A DNA stretch of 64,000 nucleotides from Sphingomonas koreensis (GCA_006438735.1 RCZF01000005.1:1-64000), one strand, 5' to 3'; positions 54,531-64,000 are shown, counted from the first letter of the stretch. Notes: a model not told the origin generated them from the letters alone. Translations and numbers: made by a program.

Positions 54531-55670
54531 TTATCGCGAGCCGAGCGTCGGCGCGGGGCGATCGAGCGCGAGATCTGCGTCGGAAAAGCGGATCGGGGTG
54601 CGGATGCCGGGGACCGGCGCGGCGCCGTCGCGTGGGATAGTCAGCGCCATGCCGCGGTGGATCACCTGGGGATCGGCGAACGCCTGCGCGACGGTGTTGA
54701 TCGGGCCGGCGGGGACGCCTTCGGCCTCGAGCCGGGCGAGGAGATCGTCGCGTTGGAAGCAGCGCGTGGCGGTGGTGACGCGATCGGTTAGCTCGGCGCG
54801 GTTGGCGACGCGCGCCGGGTTGGTGGCGAAGCGTGGATCGTCCGGCAGGTCGTCGAGCCCCACGACCGCGCAGAAGCGCCGGAACTGCGCATCGTTGCCG
54901 ACCGCGAGGATGAACCAGCCATCGGCGGTCGGGAAGGCGGCGTAAGGCGCGATATTGGGATGGGCGTTGCCGAGCCGGGTGGGGGAGATGTCCGAGACGA
55001 GATAGTTCATCGCCTGATTAGCGAGCACGCCGGTCATCGTGTCGAGCAGCGCCATGTCGATATGCTGGCCCTTGCCGGTGCGTTCGCGCATCGCCAGCGC
55101 GGCCTGGATGGCGATTACCGCATAAAGCCCGGTGAAGATGTCGGCGAAGGCGACGCCGATCTTCTGCGGCTCGCCGTCCGGATCGCCGGTCAGGTCCATG
55201 ATGCCCGACATGCCCTGGATGATGAAATCATAGCCGGCACGGTGGGCGTAAGGGCCGTCCTGCCCGAAGCCGGTGACCGAGCAATAGATCAGGCTCGGGT
55301 TGAGCGCAGACAGCGCGGCATAATCGAGCCCGTATTTGGCGAGGCCGCCGACCTTGAAATTCTCGATCACGACATCGGCGTCGGCGATCAGGCGGCGGAC
55401 CTCGGCCTGGCCATCGGGTGTGCGGAAATCGAGGACGATCGAGGTCTTGCCGCGGTTGGTCGCGTGGAAATAGGCGGCGTCGTGGCTGCCGTCGGGGTTA
55501 TCGACGAACGGCGGGCCCCAGGTGCGGGTGTCGTCGCCTTCGGGGCTTTCGACCTTGATGACGGTCGCGCCGAGATCGGCGAGCGTCTGCCCCGCCCAGG
55601 GGCCGGCGAGGATGCGGGCAAGCTCGACCACCTTGAGGCCGGCTAGGGGGGCGTTCGTCACGATCGTCAT
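54531..55670 (-). CDS. CaiB/BaiF CoA-transferase, probably glutarate-linked
   Basis: 379 aa. The family start is LAGLKVVELARILAGPWAGQ. The catalytic Asp lies in KIGVAFADIFTGLYA. It sits directly downstream of glutaryl-CoA dehydrogenase on the same strand, the arrangement of succinyl-CoA:glutarate CoA-transferase genes, so it may activate glutarate to glutaryl-CoA. The start codon at 55670 lies inside a REP palindrome (55666-55752); the true start could be a few codons further in. Confidence 0.8.
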   Translation of the reverse strand: MTIVTNAPLAGLKVVELARILAGPWAGQTLADLGATVIKVESPEGDDTRTWGPPFVDNPDGSHDAAYFHATNRGKTSIVLDFRTPDGQAEVRRLIADADVVIENFKVGGLAKYGLDYAALSALNPSLIYCSVTGFGQDGPYAHRAGYDFIIQGMSGIMDLTGDPDGEPQKIGVAFADIFTGLYAVIAIQAALAMRERTGKGQHIDMALLDTMTGVLANQAMNYLVSDISPTRLGNAHPNIAPYAAFPTADGWFILAVGNDAQFRRFCAVVGLDDLPDDPRFATNPARVANRAELTDRVTTATRCFQRDDLLARLEAEGVPAGPINTVAQAFADPQVIHRGMALTIPRDGAAPVPGIRTPIRFSDADLALDRPAPTLGSR

Positions 55671-55752
55671 CCCCGCGAAAGCGGGGAGCCAACTCCCGCT
55701 TGTGCTGCTTGGCGAGCGGTTGGCGATGGGCCCCCGCTTTCGCGGGGGTGAC
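55666..55752. repeat. REP palindrome pair between glutarate genes
   Basis: GTCATCCCCGCGAAAGCGGGG (55666-55686) and CCCCCGCTTTCGCGGGGGTGAC (55731-55752) face each other, giving a long cruciform. This is the common alphaproteobacterial REP type. It overlaps the first codon of the CoA-transferase gene. Confidence 0.75.
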
Positions 55753-55761
55753 GCAGCCAGG

Positions 55762-56946
55762 TCAAAACGCCGCGATCCCCGTGATCGCCCGCCCCAGGAT
55801 CAGCGCGTGGACGTCGTGCGCGCCCTCGTAGGTGTTGACGGTTTCGAGGTTCATCAGGTGGCGCATCACCTGATATTCGGCGGAAATGCCGTTGCCGCCG
55901 TGCATGTCGCGGGCGGCGCGGGCGATGTCGAGCGCCTTGCCGCAATTGTTGCGCTTGACGATCGAGATCATTTCCGGCGCGAACCGGCCTTCGTCCATCA
56001 ACCGGCCGACGCGCAGGCTTGCCTGCAGGCCGAGCGCGATCTCGGTCTCCATGTCGGCGAGCTTCTTCTGATAGAGCTGGTTGGCGGCAAGCGGCTTGCC
56101 GAACTGCTTGCGATCGAGGCCATATTGCCGCGCGGCATGCATACAGAATTCCGCCGCGCCCATCGTGCCCCAGGAAATCCCGTAGCGCGCGCGATTGAGG
56201 CAGCCGAACGGGCCTTTAAGCCCCTGCACGTCGGGCAGCAGCGCGTCCGCGCCGACCTCGACCTCGTCCATCATGATCATGCCGGTGATCGACGCGCGCA
56301 ACGAGAGCTTGCCTTCGATCTTGGGGGTTTCCAGGCCCTTCATGCCCTTTTCGAGGACGAAGCCGCGGATGCCGCCGCAATGTTCGTCGGACTTTGCCCA
56401 GACGACTAAGACGTCGGCGATCGGCGCATTGCTGATCCAGGTCTTGGCGCCGGACAGGATGTAGCCGTTGGCGGCCTTGGTCGCGCGCGTGGTCATGCCG
56501 CCGGGATCGGAGCCCGCGTCGGGCTCGGTGAGCCCGAACGCGCCGATCCATTCGCCGGTGGCGAGCTTGGGGAGATATTTGCGGCGCTGCTCTTCCGAAC
56601 CATAGGCATGGATCGGATACATCACGAGGCTCGACTGCACGCTCATCATCGAGCGGTAGCCTGAATCGATGCGCTCGACCTCGCGCGCGACGAGACCGTA
56701 CGCGACGTAGCTCGCGCCGACGCCGCCATATTCCTCGGGGATGGTCGGGCCGAGCAGGCCGAGTTCGCCCATTTCGCGGAAGATCGCGGTGTCGGTGGTT
56801 TCGTCGTTGAACGCATCGATCACGCGCGGAGCGAGCTTGTCTTCGGCATAAGCCCGCGCGGTATCGCGGATCATGCGTTCGTCGTCGCTGAGCTGATCGT
56901 CGATAAAGAACGGGTCCGCCCAGTCGAATTGCGCCATGCCGGCCAT
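55762..56946 (-). CDS. gcdH: Glutaryl-CoA dehydrogenase
   Basis: 394 aa from ATG 56946; the AAGGAG is 6 nt upstream of this codon, whereas the in-frame ATG at 56952 touches it. It is an acyl-CoA dehydrogenase with the GCDH set: Arg in [16 protein letters not shown], the FAD box [19 protein letters not shown] and the catalytic Glu in [20 protein letters not shown]. It oxidises and decarboxylates glutaryl-CoA to crotonyl-CoA, in lysine, tryptophan or glutarate breakdown. Confidence 0.93.
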   Translation of the reverse strand: MAGMAQFDWADPFFIDDQLSDDERMIRDTARAYAEDKLAPRVIDAFNDETTDTAIFREMGELGLLGPTIPEEYGGVGASYVAYGLVAREVERIDSGYRSMMSVQSSLVMYPIHAYGSEEQRRKYLPKLATGEWIGAFGLTEPDAGSDPGGMTTRATKAANGYILSGAKTWISNAPIADVLVVWAKSDEHCGGIRGFVLEKGMKGLETPKIEGKLSLRASITGMIMMDEVEVGADALLPDVQGLKGPFGCLNRARYGISWGTMGAAEFCMHAARQYGLDRKQFGKPLAANQLYQKKLADMETEIALGLQASLRVGRLMDEGRFAPEMISIVKRNNCGKALDIARAARDMHGGNGISAEYQVMRHLMNLETVNTYEGAHDVHALILGRAITGIAAF

Positions 56947-57025
56947 CGTCATCTCCTTGTGTTGCCCCGATGTGCGTGCTCAGCGGCGTTTGTCCACCCC
57001 CAACGATTACGGCACAAGCATCGCC

Positions 57026-57883
57026 ATGACCGAATCGAACCGTCCTGTGCGCAGCGCACTGTTCCTGCCCGCCTCGAATGCGCGGGCGATTGAGAAGGCG
57101 CGCGGGCTGGCCTGCGACGCGGTGATCCTCGATCTCGAAGACGCCGTCGCGCCCGAGGCGAAGGACGATGCGCGGGCGGCGGCGGTGGCGGCGGTGCGCG
57201 CGGGCGGATTTCGCGCGGGCGTCGTGGTGGTGCGCGTCAACGCGCTCGATAGCGCCTGGGGATCGGCCGATCTCGCTGAGGTGGCGGGCTGCGGCGCCGA
57301 CGCGGTGCTCGCGCCCAAGGTGGCGACGGCGAATGACGTCGAGCTCTATCATGCCGAGTTGGCGAGGGCGCCGCGCGAGATGCGCCTGTGGGTGATGATC
57401 GAAACGTGCCGGGCGATCGCCGAGTTGCAGCGCATCGCCGATATGGCGGCGCGCACGCGGCTGGCGGCGATGGTGGTGGGGACCAACGACCTCGCGATCG
57501 AATTGCGCGCGCGGCCGGGCGCGGATCGCGCCGGGCTGGTGCCGTATCTCGCGCTGGCGGTGGCGGCGGCGCGGGCGGCGGGGATCGCGGTGCTCGACGG
57601 GGTGTGCAACGATTTTAACGACCTCGACCGTGTCGCGACAGAATGCGCGCAGGGACGGGCGCTCGGCTTCGACGGCAAGTCGCTGATCCACCCGGCGCAG
57701 ATCGACGCATGCACCGCGGCGTTCTCGCCCGATGCCGGCGAGGTGGCGCGCGCGCAAGCGGTGGTCGCGGCGTTCGCCGATCCGGCCAATGCGGGCAAGG
57801 GCGCGATCCGCATCGACGGGCGGATGGTCGAACGGTTGCACTTGGCCGAAGCCGAGCGCGTGCTGGCGTTGACGACGCGCTAA
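57026..57883 (+). CDS. CitE/HpcH-type CoA ester lyase
   Basis: 285 aa from ATG 57026. HpcH/HpaI aldolase family fold: RSALFLPASNARAIEKAR, then CDAVILDLEDAVAPEAKD and VMIETCRAIAEL with the metal-binding Glu. The C-terminal part GFDGKSLIHPAQI matches L-malyl-CoA / citramalyl-CoA lyases. It is divergent from gcdH, 79 bp away, and could serve short-chain acyl-CoA metabolism. Confidence 0.85.
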   Translation: MTESNRPVRSALFLPASNARAIEKARGLACDAVILDLEDAVAPEAKDDARAAAVAAVRAGGFRAGVVVVRVNALDSAWGSADLAEVAGCGADAVLAPKVATANDVELYHAELARAPREMRLWVMIETCRAIAELQRIADMAARTRLAAMVVGTNDLAIELRARPGADRAGLVPYLALAVAAARAAGIAVLDGVCNDFNDLDRVATECAQGRALGFDGKSLIHPAQIDACTAAFSPDAGEVARAQAVVAAFADPANAGKGAIRIDGRMVERLHLAEAERVLALTTR

Positions 57884-58196
57884 GGGTGCACATCTCGAGC
57901 ATAGTTTGATCGACTATCGACGTTGGCCGGACGATTTCCGGCGTTCAAAAGGGGCAGACCATTACAGCGATTGACGATCATCCCGTTATCGGCCTGTTGC
58001 TGGTCGCCGGCTGCCAGAGCGGTCCTTACACGTCCGACGCGTTGCCGTCGTGCATTACGGGCCAGCAATAGTCCGCTGCCTTTCAGGATGGCGCCACAAA
58101 CCAGCACGTCTGCGGTTGCCTCCGAGCGATACCCTAAATCAAGGTTAACCGGGCGTTAGCAACCTTGGTGCATCATTGCCGTCGAAAGGGACGGGA
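57884..58196. other. Intergenic region with CtrA-like box
   Basis: No gene recognised. The right end carries the TTAA-N7-TTAG motif described at 58145-58159. Confidence 0.45.
58145..58159 (+). promoter_or_regulatory. CtrA-like binding site
   Basis: TTAA-CCGGGCG-TTAG matches the alphaproteobacterial CtrA consensus TTAA-N7-TTAA with one mismatch. It lies 37 bp upstream of the ATG at 58197, where a promoter element for that gene would be expected. Confidence 0.4.
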
Positions 58197-58526
58197 ATGG
58201 ATTAACCGCCGTTCGACACAGCCGACACGCGGCCGGGAGAGGATTGGTTTTCGGCCGTCTATCAGGCGGTCGATGCCGCGCTTGATCCGCGTGAGGGCAA
58301 TGTGCCACCCGGTACGCTGGCGATGCTTTACCGCGCGCTCGACGAACTGCGGGTGATGAAGGGATGCGAGGCGCATGTCAGGCGGGGCGGCGCGATGATC
58401 GTCACGCTTCACCGATTGCAGTCGCTCTTGCGCGATCGCGCTGCTCCTTTCGATACCGCCGAATTGCGATACGACCTCGCGCTGATGCAGCGCGACTGGC
58501 TGGTGACCGCGCCGATCCGGCAATAA
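58197..58526 (+). pseudogene. Small hypothetical gene with a stop at codon 3
   Basis: From 58206 the frame reads as real protein (PPFDTADTRPGEDWFSAVYQ ... RYDLALMQRDWLVTAPIRQ) up to 58526. The only ATG in frame ahead of it, at 58197, gives ATG GAT TAA. The first later start is the GTG at 58302, which would lose about 32 residues of apparent coding sequence. Either it is a nonsense mutant, a base is misread, or a non-standard start is used. The family is not recognised; it is a small helical protein. The 3' half is probably still translatable from 58302 (74 aa). Confidence 0.5.
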
Positions 58527-58594
58527 GCCCCGCTTTGCCGGGACGCAGCTTTGATCGGCTTGCGGCTGAACGCCGGGCAGGCCATCTTCGCTTC

Positions 58595-59587
58595 ATGCAT
58601 GTAACATCTGATACGCTGAAACTCATCGGCAACACGCCGCTCGTTCGTCTCAAAGGGCCGAGCGAGGCGAGCGGGTGCGACATCTTCGGCAAATGCGAAT
58701 TCGCCAACCCCGGTGCGTCGGTGAAGGATCGCGCGGCGCTCTATATTGTCGAGGACGCCGAGGCGAAGGGGCTGATCGAGCCGGGCGGGACGATCGTCGA
58801 GGGAACGGCGGGCAATACCGGGATCGGCCTTGCGCTCGTCGGCAACGCCAAGGGCTACAAGACGATCATCGTCATGCCCGAGACGCAAAGCCGCGAAAAG
58901 ATGGACACGTTGCGCGCGCTCGGTGCGGAGCTGGTGACGGTGCCGGCGGCGCCCTATTCCTCGCCGTGCCATTTCGTCCATCAATCGCGGCGCATCGCCG
59001 AGGAGACCGAGAATGCGATCTGGGCCAACCAGTTCGATAATATCGCCAATCGCCGCGCCCACATTCTGGGCACCGCCGAAGAGATCTGGACGCAGATGGA
59101 GGGGCGGATCGACGGGTTCACCTGCGCGGTCGGCACCGGCGGCACGCTCGCCGGCGTCGGTATGGGGCTGAAGGAAAAGGACGAACGCGTGACGATCGCG
59201 CTGAGCGATCCGTGCGGGGCTGCGCTGTATGACTATTATGCGCATGGCGAGTTGAAATCCGAAGGGTCGTCGGTGGCAGAAGGGATCGGGCAGGGCCGGA
59301 TCACCGCCAATCTGGAAGACGCGCCGATCGACACGCAATTCCGCATCAATGATGAGGAAGGGCTGGAATGGGTGCGGCGGTTGCTCACCGAGGAGGGGCT
59401 GTGCCTGGGGCTGTCGTCGGGGATCAACGTCGCCGGCGCGGTGCGGCTGGCGAAAGAGCTGGGGCCCGGCAAAAGGATCGCGACGATCCTGTGCGACACC
59501 GGATTCCGCTATCTTTCGACGCTATACAATCGGGACTGGCTTGAAGCGAAGGGCTTGCCGGTGTTCCCCTGGCTGGCGCAGCGCTGA
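58595..59587 (+). CDS. cysK: Cysteine synthase A
   Basis: 330 aa from ATG 58595 (no clear Shine-Dalgarno). PLP enzyme making cysteine from O-acetylserine and sulphide. The PLP lysine is in NPGASVKDRAA, the substrate loop is EGTAGNTGIG and the phosphate loop CAVGTGGTLAG. It stands alone between the broken small gene and the membrane-anchored protein. Confidence 0.94.
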   Translation: MHVTSDTLKLIGNTPLVRLKGPSEASGCDIFGKCEFANPGASVKDRAALYIVEDAEAKGLIEPGGTIVEGTAGNTGIGLALVGNAKGYKTIIVMPETQSREKMDTLRALGAELVTVPAAPYSSPCHFVHQSRRIAEETENAIWANQFDNIANRRAHILGTAEEIWTQMEGRIDGFTCAVGTGGTLAGVGMGLKEKDERVTIALSDPCGAALYDYYAHGELKSEGSSVAEGIGQGRITANLEDAPIDTQFRINDEEGLEWVRRLLTEEGLCLGLSSGINVAGAVRLAKELGPGKRIATILCDTGFRYLSTLYNRDWLEAKGLPVFPWLAQR

Positions 59588-59632
59588 GCTGATCGACAAG
59601 CGCGCCGGCCGCTGCTAGAACCGCGTCTGCGC

Positions 59633-59968
59633 ATGAATATGGTCGCAACCGAGACGAGTCAGACAGTGCAGCGCGTGAAGGTCGGCATGATTGGCCTGGC
59701 TATCGTGCTGTTGCTGATCGGGCTCGCCAGCGCGATCTTCAGCTCGGCGAGCAAGGACAAGCCGGTCGATGTCGCCGGCGGCCCCAAGGCCGATGTCGTC
59801 GCCAATATCTCGATCACCAACGACAGCGCGGCCGCCGACGCCGCGCCGACCAGCGAGCCGCTCGCCGAACTCGGCGTCTCGCCGAGCACCGCAGATCCTG
59901 GCAACCAGACGATCGTCGTGCCGCCTGCGATCCTCACGCAGCCGCCCGGGAACGCCCCGCCGCACTGA
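59633..59968 (+). CDS. Membrane-anchored hypothetical protein (111 aa)
   Basis: A short cytoplasmic start (MNMVATETSQTVQRVKVG) is followed by one transmembrane helix (MIGLAIVLLLIGLASAIF). The periplasmic tail is rich in Pro, Ala, Ser and Thr. No family recognised. Located between cysK and the division cluster. Confidence 0.65.
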   Translation: MNMVATETSQTVQRVKVGMIGLAIVLLLIGLASAIFSSASKDKPVDVAGGPKADVVANISITNDSAAADAAPTSEPLAELGVSPSTADPGNQTIVVPPAILTQPPGNAPPH

Positions 59969-60261
59969 CTTGGCACGGGCACGAGTCGCTTTGCTGTCGC
60001 CCCGAATTTTCCGTGCTATCCCCGTCCGATCGGAACGGATCGTGAATCAGCGCAGCGATGAGGGGCGCCATCCCCGGCTCTACGTAGTTTACGCAGCCCT
60101 ATACCCGCCAAATCCCCATTTCACCCGTTGCATCCCTGGTTAACCCTTGGTATTCCAAGTGCAGACAAAGGGGGCAGGCTCCTTGTTCGCAAACTTGCGT
60201 GAACCGGATCGCGGGAAAAGCCGCTTTTCGGGACGAAGAGCCGTGCGCGCCGATGGGGTAG

Positions 60262-60774
60262 GTGGGCGTGTCCGAGCGGGACTTGTATCAGGGTTACGGG
60301 CTGCAAGCCGTCGACGAGAAGGGCCGTGTCGCCGTTCCGTCGTCGCTGCGCGGCATCGTCGAAACCAACAACCCGCGCGATGAAGACGGCAAGACGGTCC
60401 GCAAGCTGATCCTGTCTACCCACCCCCGCGAGAATTGCCTGATCGGTTACGACCTGCGGTACACCGCGCACCTCGCCGAGCGGCTGACCACGCGCGAGCA
60501 GGCACAGCCCGCCGCCGACGGCGACGTCGACTACAACATCAAGCGCAAGGGCGGCGGCGCCGCCGAATCGCTGCCTTTCGACGCGAGCGGACGGTTCATC
60601 CTGCCCCCGTTCCCTCGCTTCCAGGCGCAGATCGGCGCGCATGCGTTCTTCTGGGGGGTGCTCGATTTCTTCGAAATCTGGGACCCCAAGACGCTGATCG
60701 AATGCGACAGCGCCACCGACATCCAGAAATCCGCGGCGCGCTTCTTCATGGCCGAAAAGGGGGTCACGCTGTGA
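60262..60774 (+). CDS. mraZ: Transcriptional regulator MraZ
   Basis: 170 aa from GTG 60262. Two SpoVT/AbrB-like MraZ units: [20 protein letters not shown] and [20 protein letters not shown]. It opens the division and cell-wall cluster and typically represses it through direct repeats upstream. The 293 bp before it hold no gene; a TTAACCC-like half-site near 60140 is too weak to call. The stop overlaps the rsmH start by 4 nt. Confidence 0.93.
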   Translation: MGVSERDLYQGYGLQAVDEKGRVAVPSSLRGIVETNNPRDEDGKTVRKLILSTHPRENCLIGYDLRYTAHLAERLTTREQAQPAADGDVDYNIKRKGGGAAESLPFDASGRFILPPFPRFQAQIGAHAFFWGVLDFFEIWDPKTLIECDSATDIQKSAARFFMAEKGVTL

Positions 60775-61739
60775 CCCGGGCCGACACCGCGCCGCGCGAG
60801 GCGCCGCACGTCCCCGTGCTGATCGACGAAGTGATCGACGCGCTCGCCATCCTGCCCGGCGAGCGGCACGTCGATGCGACCTTCGGCGCGGGCGGCTATA
60901 CGCGGGCGATGCTCGCCAAGGGCGCGACGGTGATCGCATTCGATCGCGACCCCGATGCGATCGCCGCGGGCGAGACGCTGGTGCGCGACGGCGAGGGCCG
61001 GCTCGCGCTGGTGCCGGCGCCGTTCTCGGCGATGGAGGCCGAGCTTGCCGAGCTCGATCTGCTGCCGGTCGATGGCGTGACGATGGATATCGGCGTGTCG
61101 TCGATGCAGCTCGACCAGGCCGAGCGCGGCTTCTCGTTCCAGGCCGACGGGCCGCTCGACATGCGGATGAGCCAGGCCGGCGAAACCGCCGCCGATTTCG
61201 TCAACACGGCCGACGAGGATGCGATCGCCGACGTGCTCTATCATTATGGCGAGGAGCCCAAATCGCGCCGCATCGCGCGGGCGATCGTTGCCGCGCGGCC
61301 GATCACGCGGACCGCCGAACTCGCCGGCGTCGTGCGCAAGGCGCTGGGCCACAAGCCGCATGACAAGAAGGACCCGGCGACAAGGACCTTCCAGGCGATC
61401 CGAATCCATCTCAACCAGGAGCTCGACGAGCTGGCGCAGGGCTTGCGCGCCGCCGAGCGCGCGCTGAAGCCGGGCGGGCGACTGGCGGTGGTGTCGTTCC
61501 ACAGCCTGGAGGACCGCATCGTCAAACGCTTCCTGCGCGAGCGCAGCGGCGCGACGCCGGCCGGATCGCGGCATCTGCCGGCGGTGGCGATCCAGGTCGA
61601 GCCAAGTTTCGAGACGGTCGGCCGCGTGGTGCGCGCCGGCGCGGCGGAGGTCGCGCGCAACCCGCGGGCGCGATCGGCGACGCTTCGCATAGCGCGGCGC
61701 ACGGCGGCGGCGCCGTGGGGCAAGGGAGAGGAAGGATGA
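60771..61739 (+). CDS. rsmH: 16S rRNA (cytosine1402-N4)-methyltransferase
   Basis: 322 aa from GTG 60771, overlapping the mraZ stop. SAM site [15 protein letters not shown], the FDRDPDAI box and the signature [14 protein letters not shown] are present. Modifies C1402 of 16S rRNA. Overlaps ftsL by 4 nt, so mraZ-rsmH-ftsL-ftsI is one coupled operon. Confidence 0.95.
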   Translation: MTRADTAPREAPHVPVLIDEVIDALAILPGERHVDATFGAGGYTRAMLAKGATVIAFDRDPDAIAAGETLVRDGEGRLALVPAPFSAMEAELAELDLLPVDGVTMDIGVSSMQLDQAERGFSFQADGPLDMRMSQAGETAADFVNTADEDAIADVLYHYGEEPKSRRIARAIVAARPITRTAELAGVVRKALGHKPHDKKDPATRTFQAIRIHLNQELDELAQGLRAAERALKPGGRLAVVSFHSLEDRIVKRFLRERSGATPAGSRHLPAVAIQVEPSFETVGRVVRAGAAEVARNPRARSATLRIARRTAAAPWGKGEEG

Positions 61740-62371
61740 CGGCAACCTATCGGCTCAAGGGGCTGGGCTGGCTGGCGATGGGCGTGTTCGTCGCGCTGGC
61801 CTTTTATCTCGTGTCGCTGCAGGTCTCGGTCGAGCGCAAGAAGCTGGAGACGGTCGATCGGCAGATCGCTCAGGCGCATGACGACATCCGCTCACTCGAG
61901 ACCGAATTCAGCACGCGCGCCAATCTCGCCCAGCTCGAGCGCTGGAACGGCGAGGTGCTGGCGCTGACCGCGCCGACGCCGGCGCAATATGTGCACAGCG
62001 AGCAGGCGCTGGCGTCGCTGGACTTCAACGGTGGCGCGCAAGTGCAGATGGCGTCGCTGGTGATCCCGTCGCTGCCGACGATGGCGCCGCCGGTCGATGC
62101 CGCGCAGCCGGTCGCCACGCCCGCGCCCGCCGCGTCGCGCGCGAGCGCGCCGGCGCCGGTGATGATGGCCGCCGCCAAGCCCGCCGCGAGCCATGCGATC
62201 GATGCCGCGCGCGCGACCGTCCAGCGCGCCGCGGCGGCGCCGGTGCGGCTCGCCTCGGTCGATCGCGCGCGCGCGCAGGCGGTGGCGATGCTCGATCGCA
62301 AATTGCTGAGCGACACCACGCTGGGCGACCTGATGAGCGGCGCGCGGGCCGAGACGGCTTCGCTGCGTTGA
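61736..62371 (+). CDS. ftsL: FtsL-like cell-division protein
   Basis: 211 aa. One membrane helix ([20 protein letters not shown]) and a following heptad-like coiled coil ([20 protein letters not shown]...) match FtsL in topology and position, between rsmH and ftsI. The C-terminal half, rich in Ala and Pro, is longer than in most FtsL proteins. It bridges FtsB/FtsQ to the FtsWI synthase. Assignment rests partly on synteny. Confidence 0.8.
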   Translation: MTATYRLKGLGWLAMGVFVALAFYLVSLQVSVERKKLETVDRQIAQAHDDIRSLETEFSTRANLAQLERWNGEVLALTAPTPAQYVHSEQALASLDFNGGAQVQMASLVIPSLPTMAPPVDAAQPVATPAPAASRASAPAPVMMAAAKPAASHAIDAARATVQRAAAAPVRLASVDRARAQAVAMLDRKLLSDTTLGDLMSGARAETASLR

Positions 62372-62376
62372 GCACC

Positions 62377-64000
62377 ATGCTCGCCCGGCCGCTGCCGCAA
62401 CGGCATCTGACCGGCAAGCGCCACGCGCTGCTGGCGACCAGCCATGCCCGGCTGATGATGCTGATGCTGCTGTTCGGCGCGGGCGCGCTGCTGATCGTGA
62501 TGCGGCTCGCCTATCTGGCGGTGTTCACCGAGCCGGCGACGAGCCGTGACGGTGCCGCCGCGCTGGTGCCGCTGCGCGCCGATATCGTCGACCGGCAGGG
62601 CGCGCCGCTCGCCCGCACGATCGACGCCTGGTCGATCGGCGTCCACCCGCGCGACATCATCGGCGACCGGCGCGCCATCGCCGATCAGCTCGCCGCGCTG
62701 ATCCCGGCGCATGACGCCGACTATTTCTACGCCAAGCTGACCGCCGATGTGGCGTTCACCTATCTCCAGCGCCGCGCGCTTCCCGACGTGGTGGAAAAGG
62801 TCAATGCGATCGGCGACCCCGCGATCGTCTTCGCGCGCGAGCCCGAGCGGCTCTATCCGCAATCGGCGATGGGCGCGCATGTGCTCGGCTTCGTCGATTT
62901 CAGCGGGCACGGCGCGATGGGCATGGAGCGCGCGCTCGACGATCAGCTGATCAGCCCGGCGACGCGCGGCCAGCCGGTTGCGTTGTCGATCGACACGCGG
63001 GTTCAGGCGGCGCTGGAAAGCGAGCTCGGCGCGGCGATGACCTCGTTCCAGGCGAAAGCGGCGGCGGGGATCATCGAGGACGTCCAGACCGGCGAGATCG
63101 TCGCGATGACCTCGATGCCGCAGTTCAACCCGAACCGGATCAAGGACGCGACGCCCGATCAGCTGCGCAACAATGTGACGCAAAGCGTGTTCGAGCTGGG
63201 ATCGACCTTCAAGCCGATCGCGATGGCCGAGGCGATCGACAGCGGCACGGTGACGTCGATGGCGCGGCGTTTCGATGCGACGGTGCCGCTTCATGTCGGC
63301 GGCTTCACGATCCACGACGATCGCGGCGACGAGCAGCGCCGCTGGCTCAATATCCCCGAGACCTTGATCTATTCGTCGAATATCGCCACCGCGCGGATCG
63401 CCGATCTGATCGGTGAGCAGGGCATGAAGAACATCTTCAAGAAAATGGGCTTCGATACCAAGCCCGACATCGAATTGCGCGAGAAGGCGAGCCCGCTGTG
63501 GCCGAAATATTGGGCGCGCACGACGACGATGACGACGGCTTATGGCCACGGCCTGGCGATCACGCCGCTGCAGCTCGCCAATGCCTATGCGACGATGGTC
63601 AACGGCGGCATCTGGCGGCCGACGACATTGCTCAAGGTCGCGCCGGGCCATGCCGCCGAAGGTCGCCGGGCGATTGCCGCCTCGACGAGCGCGCGCATTC
63701 GCCAATTGCTACGGCTGGTCGTGCTCAAGGGCACCGGCCGCAAGGGCGATGTGCCGGGCTACCGCGTCGGCGGCAAGACCGGCACCGCCGAGATCGCCGA
63801 TGCCGGGGGTTACAACAAGCATAGCAACGTCTCGACCTTCGCCGCCGCCTTTCCGATGGATCACCCACGCTACGTCGTCGTGGCGATGCTCGACGCGCCG
63901 ATCGGCAATGCTCAGTCATTCGGGCTGACGACCGCGGCCTGGACCGTCGCGCCGGTTGTCGGGCGCGTGATCCAGCGCACTGGGCCGATGCTCGGCGTGA
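62377..64000 (+). CDS. ftsI: Division transpeptidase FtsI (PBP3), truncated by the window end
   Basis: At least 541 codons from ATG 62377; a TTG at 62368 overlapping the ftsL stop is an alternative. The frame is still open at position 64000. A membrane anchor (LMMLMLLFGAGALLIVMRLA) precedes the PBP dimerisation region. The transpeptidase domain has S in ELGSTFKPIAM, SSN in LIYSSNIATA and KTG in VGGKTGTAEIA. It makes septal peptidoglycan. Confidence 0.94.
   Translation, partial: MLARPLPQRHLTGKRHALLATSHARLMMLMLLFGAGALLIVMRLAYLAVFTEPATSRDGAAALVPLRADIVDRQGAPLARTIDAWSIGVHPRDIIGDRRAIADQLAALIPAHDADYFYAKLTADVAFTYLQRRALPDVVEKVNAIGDPAIVFAREPERLYPQSAMGAHVLGFVDFSGHGAMGMERALDDQLISPATRGQPVALSIDTRVQAALESELGAAMTSFQAKAAAGIIEDVQTGEIVAMTSMPQFNPNRIKDATPDQLRNNVTQSVFELGSTFKPIAMAEAIDSGTVTSMARRFDATVPLHVGGFTIHDDRGDEQRRWLNIPETLIYSSNIATARIADLIGEQGMKNIFKKMGFDTKPDIELREKASPLWPKYWARTTTMTTAYGHGLAITPLQLANAYATMVNGGIWRPTTLLKVAPGHAAEGRRAIAASTSARIRQLLRLVVLKGTGRKGDVPGYRVGGKTGTAEIADAGGYNKHSNVSTFAAAFPMDHPRYVVVAMLDAPIGNAQSFGLTTAAWTVAPVVGRVIQRTGPMLGV

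Noticed and set aside
56216..57841. 541-codon minus-strand frame over gcdH and the CitE-like gene
   Set aside because: Shadow frame: no domains, Arg/His-rich, and it spans two oppositely oriented real genes.
60190..60215. SOS (LexA) box upstream of mraZ
   Set aside because: GTTC and GAAC occur close together but not as the alphaproteobacterial direct repeat GTTC-N7-GTTC.
61870..63705. 611-codon open frame opposite ftsL/ftsI
   Set aside because: Antisense to clearly assigned division genes; the composition is Arg/His/Gln-rich, typical of a GC-rich shadow frame.

Overview
The window reads as a high-GC alphaproteobacterial chromosome, most likely a sphingomonad (Sphingomonas or a close relative). 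The gene order trmB-metK-lnt, the mraZ-rsmH-ftsL-ftsI start of the division cluster, phoH-ybeY-corC, and REP-like palindromes of the GTCATCCCCGCGAAAGCGGGG type all fit that group. No rRNA, tRNA or CRISPR array was seen.

Positions 1 to about 34,440 are most of an integrative and conjugative element (ICE). A P4-type tyrosine integrase (33085-34311, minus) lies 129 bp from the 3' end of trmB, which is the probable attachment site. The other end lies left of the window. The element carries a complete Ti/RP4-type mating-pair operon on the minus strand (trbB-C-D-E-J-K-L-F-G-I, 26161 to 16955). It also has a MobQ-type relaxase/helicase (traA), a coupling protein (traG), traC and traD divergent from traA with a candidate oriT between them, a TraF-type peptidase, and a lytic transglycosylase. 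Control genes are a DUF6499+DUF2285 gene split over two frames (4652-5501), an excisionase-like helix-turn-helix gene (5949), a LuxR-type regulator, a LysR-type regulator and an orphan sigma factor. The split gene and the excisionase-like gene match the FseA-RdfS arrangement of Mesorhizobium symbiosis ICEs, where a programmed +1 ribosomal frameshift makes the excision activator. Here the frame relation is exactly +1, at a TTT CCC sequence preceded by a perfect internal AAGGAGGT.

The ICE cargo has two parts. Near the left end is a serine recombinase with three homing-endonuclease-type repeats. Between traG and the sigma factor are a fused MNT-HEPN protein and a degenerate MNT paralogue. The right cargo (27063-33072) looks like a defence island: an MmeI-like single-chain restriction-modification enzyme, a large unrecognised protein with a PD-(D/E)XK-like motif, and divergent from it an AAA ATPase fused to an Mrr-type nuclease.

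Positions 34,441 to 64,000 are core chromosome. In order: trmB, metK and lnt; a compositionally foreign lone gene (38318-39127) between short repeats; a small HTH protein, an M61 peptidase, a VOC protein, a PHA-family protein, and a MATE transporter; an alpha/beta hydrolase coupled to a BciB/FrhB-like iron-sulphur protein; katG; a sorbosone-dehydrogenase-like protein; phoH-ybeY-corC; an RcnB-like periplasmic protein; two CaiB/BaiF CoA-transferase-family genes and glutaryl-CoA dehydrogenase (probably glutarate/acyl-CoA catabolism); a CitE-like lyase; a small gene whose natural start is followed two codons later by a stop; cysK; and the beginning of the division/cell-wall cluster, with ftsI cut by the window end.
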